Assembly: GCF_004336745.1 (NCBI RefSeq)
Contig: NZ_SJXD01000025.1
Coordinates: 1-64,000, forward strand
Direction: 5' to 3'
Origin: Roseococcus sp. SYP-B2431
GTDB taxonomy: Bacteria > Pseudomonadota > Alphaproteobacteria > Acetobacterales > Acetobacteraceae
Length of the DNA: 64,000 nt
Below, piece by piece: positions 59,326-64,000 of the stretch. Every line of letters starts with the position of its first letter. Position 1 is the first letter of the stretch. A program made the translations under genes and the position numbers. The notes beneath the pieces were generated by a model, which had not been told where the DNA came from, did not search any database, and saw only the letters and a program-made list of their open reading frames with translations.

Positions 59326-61418
59326 TTGGAGGAGATCTCCAGCACGGCATCGGCGGCGAAGGCGCCCTCGCCCTCCGGCAGCACCAGCAGGGGGTTGATG
59401 TCGATGGAGGCGAGCTGCGGCCCCGCCGCCGCGGCGAAGGTGGAGAGATTGGCCAGCGCCTGCGCCAGCGCCTTCACGTCCGCCTTCTTGCGGCCCCGCA
59501 CGCCGTCGAGGAGGGGAAAGCCCTTGAGGCCGCGGATCATGACCTCGGCCTCGGCGGCATCGAAGGGGCAGCGGCGGAAGGTCACGTCCTTCAGCACCTC
59601 GATGAAGATGCCGCCCAGCCCGACCATGGCCACCGGGCCAAAGACGGGGTCGCGCACCATGCCGAGCGCCATCTCGACCGCACCCTTGATCTGCTTCGCG
59701 ACCAGCACGCCTTCCAGACGCGCGCTGGGGGCCCGCTTCGCGGCGCGGTCCAGCAGCGTGGCGAAACCCTCGCGCACGGCGGCCTCACTGTCGATGTCGA
59801 GCAGCACGCCGCCGATCTCGCTCTTGTGGAGGATGTCGGGGCTCAGGATCTTCAGCACGACGGGGAAGCCGAACTTCTTGGCCGCCGCCAGCGCGGATTG
59901 GACATCGGCGCAGGCGCGCTCCGGCACGGCGGGGACGCCGGCGGCGGACAGGATGCGCTTGCTTTCCGCCTCCGAGGGCGTGTCGCTCGGCAGCGTCACC
60001 TGGGGCAGCAGCCCGGCCACGGTCTGGGCCTTGGCGAAGGCGTCGCCGAAGCGGCCCATGGCATGCAGCGCGTTCACCGCACGGGTGGGATCCTCGAAGA
60101 CCAGGAAGCCGTCCGCCTCCCATTCGCGGACCATGTCGGGCGGCGCGATGATGGAGAGTGCCCAGAGCCGGTCCGGATGCTCGGCCATCACCGCCTTGAG
60201 CTGCGCGCGGATCTTCGGCGCCACGGTGCGCGAGCCGCCCACCTGCGAGAAGAAGATCAGGCAGGACTTGTACTGGCCGTCGATCACCATGCTGCGGGTG
60301 AACTCGCCCACCATCTCGATCTGGTTGATGGCCTGGGCGGTGCAGTCCACCGGGTTCCGCGGCGCGCAGAAGGAGATGAGGCTGCGCAGCTTGTCCTGCG
60401 CGTCCTGCGGCATGGGCGGCATGGGCAGGCCCACCGCATCCGCCGCGTCGGAGATGAGCACGCCGGCGCCGCCCGAGACGGTCATCACGCCCAGCGTGTT
60501 GCTCGCGGGATAGATGCGCTTGGTCGCCGCATAGGCGATGTCCAGCAGCTCCTCCGTGTTGCGCGCGCGGATGACGCCGAATTCCTGCAGCACGGCGTCG
60601 GTGATGGCGTCGTCGCCGGCGATGGAGGCGGTGTGCGACTGGGCGGCGGCGCCGCCGAGCTCGCTGCGGCCCACCTTCATCATCACGATGGGCTTGCCCT
60701 TCTCCCGCGCCAGCTTCAGCGCGGCGAGGAACTTCTCGCTCTCGCGGATGCCCTCGGCATAGGCGCAGATCACGTCGATATCGGGCGACTGCGCCATCCA
60801 TCCCAGCACGTCGCCCAGCGCGACCTCGGCCTCGTTGCCGGTGGTGACGACGATGTTCGCGCCGATGTTGCGGTCGCGCGCCAGCGAGAAGAGGTGCGTG
60901 CCATAGGCGCCGGATTGGCTGGCGATGCCGATGCGCCCGCCGGGGACGGGCCAGCCGCTGTCGAAGGAGGCGGTGAAGGTGGCGTAGAAGCCGATGGCGT
61001 CGTTGAACAGGCCGAGGCAGTTGGGGCCGAGCAGGCGCATGCCGTGCTTCTTCGCGGCGGCGACCAGACGGTCCTGCTCGGCGGCGCCGGCATCGTCCAC
61101 CTCGGCATAGCCGGCGGTGAAGACGACCACGGCCTTGCAGCCCTTTGCGCCCAGCGCCTCGATGGCGTCCAGCGCGGCCGCGCCGGGCACGGCGACGATG
61201 CCGACATCGGGCACGGCGGGCAGGCTCGCCACGTCGGGATAGGCGGTCAGGCCCTGAACGGTCGGGCGCTTCGGGTTCACCGGATAGATGGCGCCCTTGA
61301 AGCCGCGCTCCTTCATATAGGCGATGGGCCGGCCGCCGATGCGGGTGGGCTCGTCGGAAGCGCCGATGATCGCGATCGAGCGGGGGCTGATGACCGGATC
61401 GAGCGAAGAGAAGTCCAT
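59322..61418 (-). CDS. ADP-forming acyl-CoA synthetase (acetate-CoA ligase family)
   Basis: 698 aa, ATG. Domains in order: CoA-binding (SIAIIGASDEPTRIGGRPI), succinyl-CoA-ligase-like flavodoxin domains with GIASQSGAYG and SHTASIAGDDAIT (the His is the likely phospho-acceptor), and a C-terminal ATP-grasp domain with FPVVLKILSPDILHKSEIGGV and AMVGLGGIFIEVLKDVTFR. It makes or hydrolyses acyl-CoA with ATP/ADP. Coupled to the MaoC-type hydratase, it probably activates the acid whose CoA ester the hydratase then uses. Confidence 0.92.
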   Translation of the reverse strand: MDFSSLDPVISPRSIAIIGASDEPTRIGGRPIAYMKERGFKGAIYPVNPKRPTVQGLTAYPDVASLPAVPDVGIVAVPGAAALDAIEALGAKGCKAVVVFTAGYAEVDDAGAAEQDRLVAAAKKHGMRLLGPNCLGLFNDAIGFYATFTASFDSGWPVPGGRIGIASQSGAYGTHLFSLARDRNIGANIVVTTGNEAEVALGDVLGWMAQSPDIDVICAYAEGIRESEKFLAALKLAREKGKPIVMMKVGRSELGGAAAQSHTASIAGDDAITDAVLQEFGVIRARNTEELLDIAYAATKRIYPASNTLGVMTVSGGAGVLISDAADAVGLPMPPMPQDAQDKLRSLISFCAPRNPVDCTAQAINQIEMVGEFTRSMVIDGQYKSCLIFFSQVGGSRTVAPKIRAQLKAVMAEHPDRLWALSIIAPPDMVREWEADGFLVFEDPTRAVNALHAMGRFGDAFAKAQTVAGLLPQVTLPSDTPSEAESKRILSAAGVPAVPERACADVQSALAAAKKFGFPVVLKILSPDILHKSEIGGVLLDIDSEAAVREGFATLLDRAAKRAPSARLEGVLVAKQIKGAVEMALGMVRDPVFGPVAMVGLGGIFIEVLKDVTFRRCPFDAAEAEVMIRGLKGFPLLDGVRGRKKADVKALAQALANLSTFAAAAGPQLASIDINPLLVLPEGEGAFAADAVLEISSK

Positions 61419-61513
61419 GATGATGCCGTTTCCTCCGAGGCGCCAACCGATCGGTCGGGCTCGTGAGCATGATGGCCGAAGGCGTTGCCGCCGTCGACCT
61501 CAGGCCCCTGGAT

Positions 61514-62593
61514 TCAGGCGTCCAGCATGCGCCGGAACACGCCGACCGCCTGCGCGAGCTGGTCGAGCGGAACCTGCTCGCGCGGCGTATGCGCATACTC
61601 GATGCTGCCGGGGCCGAGGATGACGCAGGGCGCCACGGCCTGGAGCTCCGAGGCGTCGGTGCCGTAGGGCGCGGTGCGCGGCGCCTGGCCGGTGATCTCG
61701 GCGGCCAGCCGGATCAGCGGATGATCCGCCGGCAGCTCGGGCGGGCGTCCCTCGCGCATCTCCTCCAGGGTGAGGCCATTGGCCTTCGCGGATTCCCGCA
61801 TGGCGGCGACCACGGGCGCCGGATCGATGCGATGGCTGTAGCGGAACTTGATGCGCGCGGTGGCCTTGGCCGCCGTCACGTTCACGGCCGTGCCGTGATT
61901 GTCGATGACGAGGTTGAAGTCGCTGAAGGGCGGGTCGTAGGCCGGGTCCTGCAGCGAGGTGTCGTGGCGCAGCCGCTCGAACATGGCCTTCACCTCGACC
62001 AGGAAGGGGATGAGCGCCCAGTTGGCGTTCAGCCCCTTGCCGGTGGAGGAATGCGCCTGCACGCCCTCGGCCGTCGCGGTGAAGGCGATATGGGCGCGAT
62101 GGCCGCGCACCGGGATCAGGCTGGTCGGCTCGGCGACGATGGTGCCGCGCAGCCCGGCGCGCTGCGCGAGCTTCGAATGCTCGGCGATGGTGCGGGCGCC
62201 CTGCTTGGTCGTCTCCTCGTCGGTGGTGATGAGCAGCGTGGCGCGCTTCGCGGCCCTGGCCGCCATGATGCAGGCGGCGACATTGGCCTTCATGTCCACA
62301 GAGCCGAGCCCGTGCAGGATGCCGCCGGCGACGCGGCCGCTCCAGGGGTCGTCCGTCCAGCCGGTGTCGGGCACCGTGTCCATGTGGCCGGAGAGGGCGA
62401 GGCCCCCAGGGCCGCCGCGATGCGCCACCAGGCAGCGCTTCGCGACCCCGGCGGCGTCCGTGTAGTCGAGCCGCTCGATCTCGAAGCCGTCCAGCTCGGC
62501 CTCGATCCGGTCGGCGACGGGAATGTTCGAAAGGGGGCTGCGGCTGTCGATCCGCACCAGATCGACGGCGAGACGAACGAGGTCATTTTCCAT
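61514..62593 (-). CDS. M20-family metallopeptidase (acetylornithine deacetylase/ArgE-like)
   Basis: 359 aa from ATG 62593. Metal and catalytic residues: ALSGHMDTVPD, VDMKANVAA, TDEETTKQGA, AEPTSL and EYAHTPREQV, a full M20 set. The dimerisation domain (residues ~160-280) has RGHRAHIAFTATAEGVQAHSST. Zinc-dependent removal of an acyl group from an amino acid is likely, with the ArgE/DapE branch the closest. It is divergent from the PLP enzyme (48 bases between starts). Confidence 0.9.
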   Translation of the reverse strand: MENDLVRLAVDLVRIDSRSPLSNIPVADRIEAELDGFEIERLDYTDAAGVAKRCLVAHRGGPGGLALSGHMDTVPDTGWTDDPWSGRVAGGILHGLGSVDMKANVAACIMAARAAKRATLLITTDEETTKQGARTIAEHSKLAQRAGLRGTIVAEPTSLIPVRGHRAHIAFTATAEGVQAHSSTGKGLNANWALIPFLVEVKAMFERLRHDTSLQDPAYDPPFSDFNLVIDNHGTAVNVTAAKATARIKFRYSHRIDPAPVVAAMRESAKANGLTLEEMREGRPPELPADHPLIRLAAEITGQAPRTAPYGTDASELQAVAPCVILGPGSIEYAHTPREQVPLDQLAQAVGVFRRMLDA

Positions 62594-62641
62594 GGCGGCC
62601 CAGGCTTGCCCGAAGCGGGCGCGCGCGCAACCCTGGCCGGC

Positions 62642-63760
62642 ATGGCTTCCTATATCGACCCGCGCTCCGGCCGCCTCTATCCTATTGAAATCCCACGCTG
62701 GTGCGGCGAGGACGGCGCACCGCTGCTGGTGAGCGACCTGCCCGGCATCGGGCGGGACGACATCGAGCGGGGCCTCCGCAGCATCTGGCGCTACGCCGCC
62801 GCGCTGCCCTTCCTGCCCGTACGGCCCATCACCATGGGGGAGGGCTGCACGCCCCTGGTGGAGCATGAGGTCGGGGGCACGACGACCCTGCTGAAATGCG
62901 AATGGTTCATGCCGACCGGCAGCTTCAAGGACCGCGGCGCCTCGGTGATGCTGTCCCTCCTGCGGGAGCAGGGCGTCACGGCCGTGCTGGAGGACAGTTC
63001 CGGCAATGGCGGCGCGGCGGTTTCGGCCTATGCGGCGGCGGGCGGCATGGCCGCGACGATCTTCGTCCCCGCCAGCACCAGCCCGGCAAAGACGGTGCAA
63101 AGCCGGGCGGCGGGGGCCGCGATCACCCTGGTCCCTGGCTCGCGGCAGGATTGCGCGGATGCGGCGGAGCGCGAGGCGGAGAAGATCTTCTATGCCAGCC
63201 ACAACTGGCAGCCCTTCTTCCTCCAGGGCACCAAGACGCTGGCCTATGAGCTTTGGGAAGACCTGAACTTCACCGCGCCCGACAATGTGGTCGTGCCCTG
63301 CGGCGCGGGCTCCAACGTGCTGGGCGCCTATATCGGCTTTTCGGAGCTGCTGCGGGCGGGGCAGATCGCGAAGCTGCCGCGCATCTTCGCCGCCCAGCCG
63401 GCCCATTGCGCGCCGATCGCCCGCGCCGCCCTGGGCCTCGATCCCGTGGAGGCGAAGCCCACCATTGCCGAGGGCACCGCGATCTCCAAGCCGCTGCGCA
63501 CGGCCGAATGCCTGCGCGCCATGCGCGAGAGCGGCGGCGGCGCGGTGATGCTGAGCGAGGAGGAGATCGCCGCGGCCGCGCTGAACCTGGCGAAGCGCGG
63601 CGTCTATGTGGAGCCGACCTCGGCCCAGGCGGCGGCCGCCGTGCCGAAGCTCATCGCCTCGGGCAAGATCGCTGCGCGCGAGACGACGGTGGCGGTGCTG
63701 ACCGGCACCGGCCTCAAATCCACGCCGCGCTATGCCGAGATGCTGGGGGTCGCGATATGA
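62642..63760 (+). CDS. Threonine synthase-like PLP-dependent enzyme
   Basis: 372 aa from ATG 62642. PLP-binding Lys96 in TGSFKDRGAS, the phosphate-binding glycine loop SSGNGGAAVS, and the C-terminal LTGTGLKSTP, which binds the pyridine ring. The fold is tryptophan-synthase-beta type. The N-terminal DPRSGRLYPIEIPRW and RPITMGEGCTPLV resemble threonine synthase. The reaction could instead be a beta-elimination on a related amino acid. It overlaps the M81-type gene by four bases (ATGA) and is divergent from an M20 deacylase. Confidence 0.9.
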   Translation: MASYIDPRSGRLYPIEIPRWCGEDGAPLLVSDLPGIGRDDIERGLRSIWRYAAALPFLPVRPITMGEGCTPLVEHEVGGTTTLLKCEWFMPTGSFKDRGASVMLSLLREQGVTAVLEDSSGNGGAAVSAYAAAGGMAATIFVPASTSPAKTVQSRAAGAAITLVPGSRQDCADAAEREAEKIFYASHNWQPFFLQGTKTLAYELWEDLNFTAPDNVVVPCGAGSNVLGAYIGFSELLRAGQIAKLPRIFAAQPAHCAPIARAALGLDPVEAKPTIAEGTAISKPLRTAECLRAMRESGGGAVMLSEEEIAAAALNLAKRGVYVEPTSAQAAAAVPKLIASGKIAARETTVAVLTGTGLKSTPRYAEMLGVAI

Positions 63761-64000
63761 AGAACCCGCGCATCGCGCTGCTGGGCTTTTCCATCGAGTG
63801 CAACCGCTTCGCGCCGGTCGCGACGGAGGCCGACTTCGCCTATCGCTGCCTGCTGCGCGGCGAGGCCATCGTCACGGACTCCCGCAGCGCCTCGCCCCAG
63901 GCGTTGGGCGAGATGCCCGGCTTCGTCACCGACATGGACGCGGCGGGGCGCTGGCAGCCGCGCCCCGTCCTGCTCGCCATGGCCGAGCCGAACGGCCCGG
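63757..64000 (+). CDS. M81-family (MlrC-like) metallopeptidase, partial
   Basis: 81 complete codons run to the window end with no stop. The start ATG overlaps the previous stop (ATGA). The N-terminus reads MKNPRIALLGFSIECNRFAP, with E-N-R-F-P typical of M81/MlrC, a family first known from microcystin degradation and now seen in many D-amino-acid and amide catabolic clusters. Coupled to the PLP enzyme, it likely belongs to the same amino acid route. The metal-binding residues lie beyond the window, so completeness cannot be judged. Confidence 0.85.
   Translation, partial: MKNPRIALLGFSIECNRFAPVATEADFAYRCLLRGEAIVTDSRSASPQALGEMPGFVTDMDAAGRWQPRPVLLAMAEPNGP

Overview
The window is about 64 kb of very GC-rich, densely coding bacterial chromosome. 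It fits an alphaproteobacterium of the Rhodospirillales, most likely Acetobacteraceae close to Roseomonas (inferred, not tested by search). The reasons are the order tolA-tolB-pal-cpoB-tilS-ftsH-folP, an alphaproteobacterial UPF0262 protein, a ChpT-like phosphotransferase, and five Bug-type solute receptors. I see no tRNA, rRNA, CRISPR array, transposase or phage gene.

Layout. 1-8012 (+): the end of tolA, then tolB, pal, cpoB, tilS, ftsH and folP, a conserved envelope/proteostasis/folate block; the glmM that often follows folP is absent. 8024-13023: scattered genes (methyltransferase, two cupins, an orphan oligopeptide-type solute receptor, a CaiB-like CoA transferase). 13234-18956: a hybrid histidine kinase with tandem PAS repeats, a convergent OmpR-type regulator and a YegD-like Hsp70. 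19201-22312 (+): a Bug receptor, an FAD flavoprotein and a lone 2Fe-2S protein, apparently one operon. 22376-23290 (-): a PuuE-like deacetylase. 23342-31187 (-): the full Kdp potassium-uptake operon, in transcription order an unnamed 27-codon membrane ORF, kdpF, kdpA, kdpB, kdpC, kdpD, kdpE.

31340-40366 is a catabolic/uptake island: four more Bug receptors (two are tandem duplicates), a 3-hydroxyisobutyrate-dehydrogenase-like enzyme, two SDRs, an MmgE/PrpD enzyme and a LacI-family regulator. A shared 10-base core occurs upstream of three of its genes and probably marks the regulator's operators. 40380-42163 (-): modB and modC without modA, behind a possible Mo-box. 42218-43137 (-): a TauE/SafE permease and a DUF3553 protein. 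43372-49421 (+): a chemotaxis-type signalling operon (ChpT-like, cheA with a receiver, cheW, cheY, cheB, cheR) with no receptor gene.

49466-56020: a LysR regulator, a DUF2076 protein with the one convincing intrinsic terminator in the window, a CoA-binding protein divergent from an S49 peptidase, an NTF2-like protein, an Asp/Glu racemase-family protein, DUF983, UPF0262, mtnA and a small membrane protein. 56180-58484 (+): a polar amino-acid ABC receptor and two permeases, no ATPase. 58471-61418 (-): a MaoC-type hydratase and an ADP-forming acyl-CoA synthetase. 61514-64000: an M20 deacylase divergent from a threonine-synthase-like PLP enzyme, which is coupled to an M81 (MlrC-like) protein cut by the window end.

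Outside the genes, three gene ends carry related roughly 47-bp imperfect palindromes that look like one intergenic repeat family.
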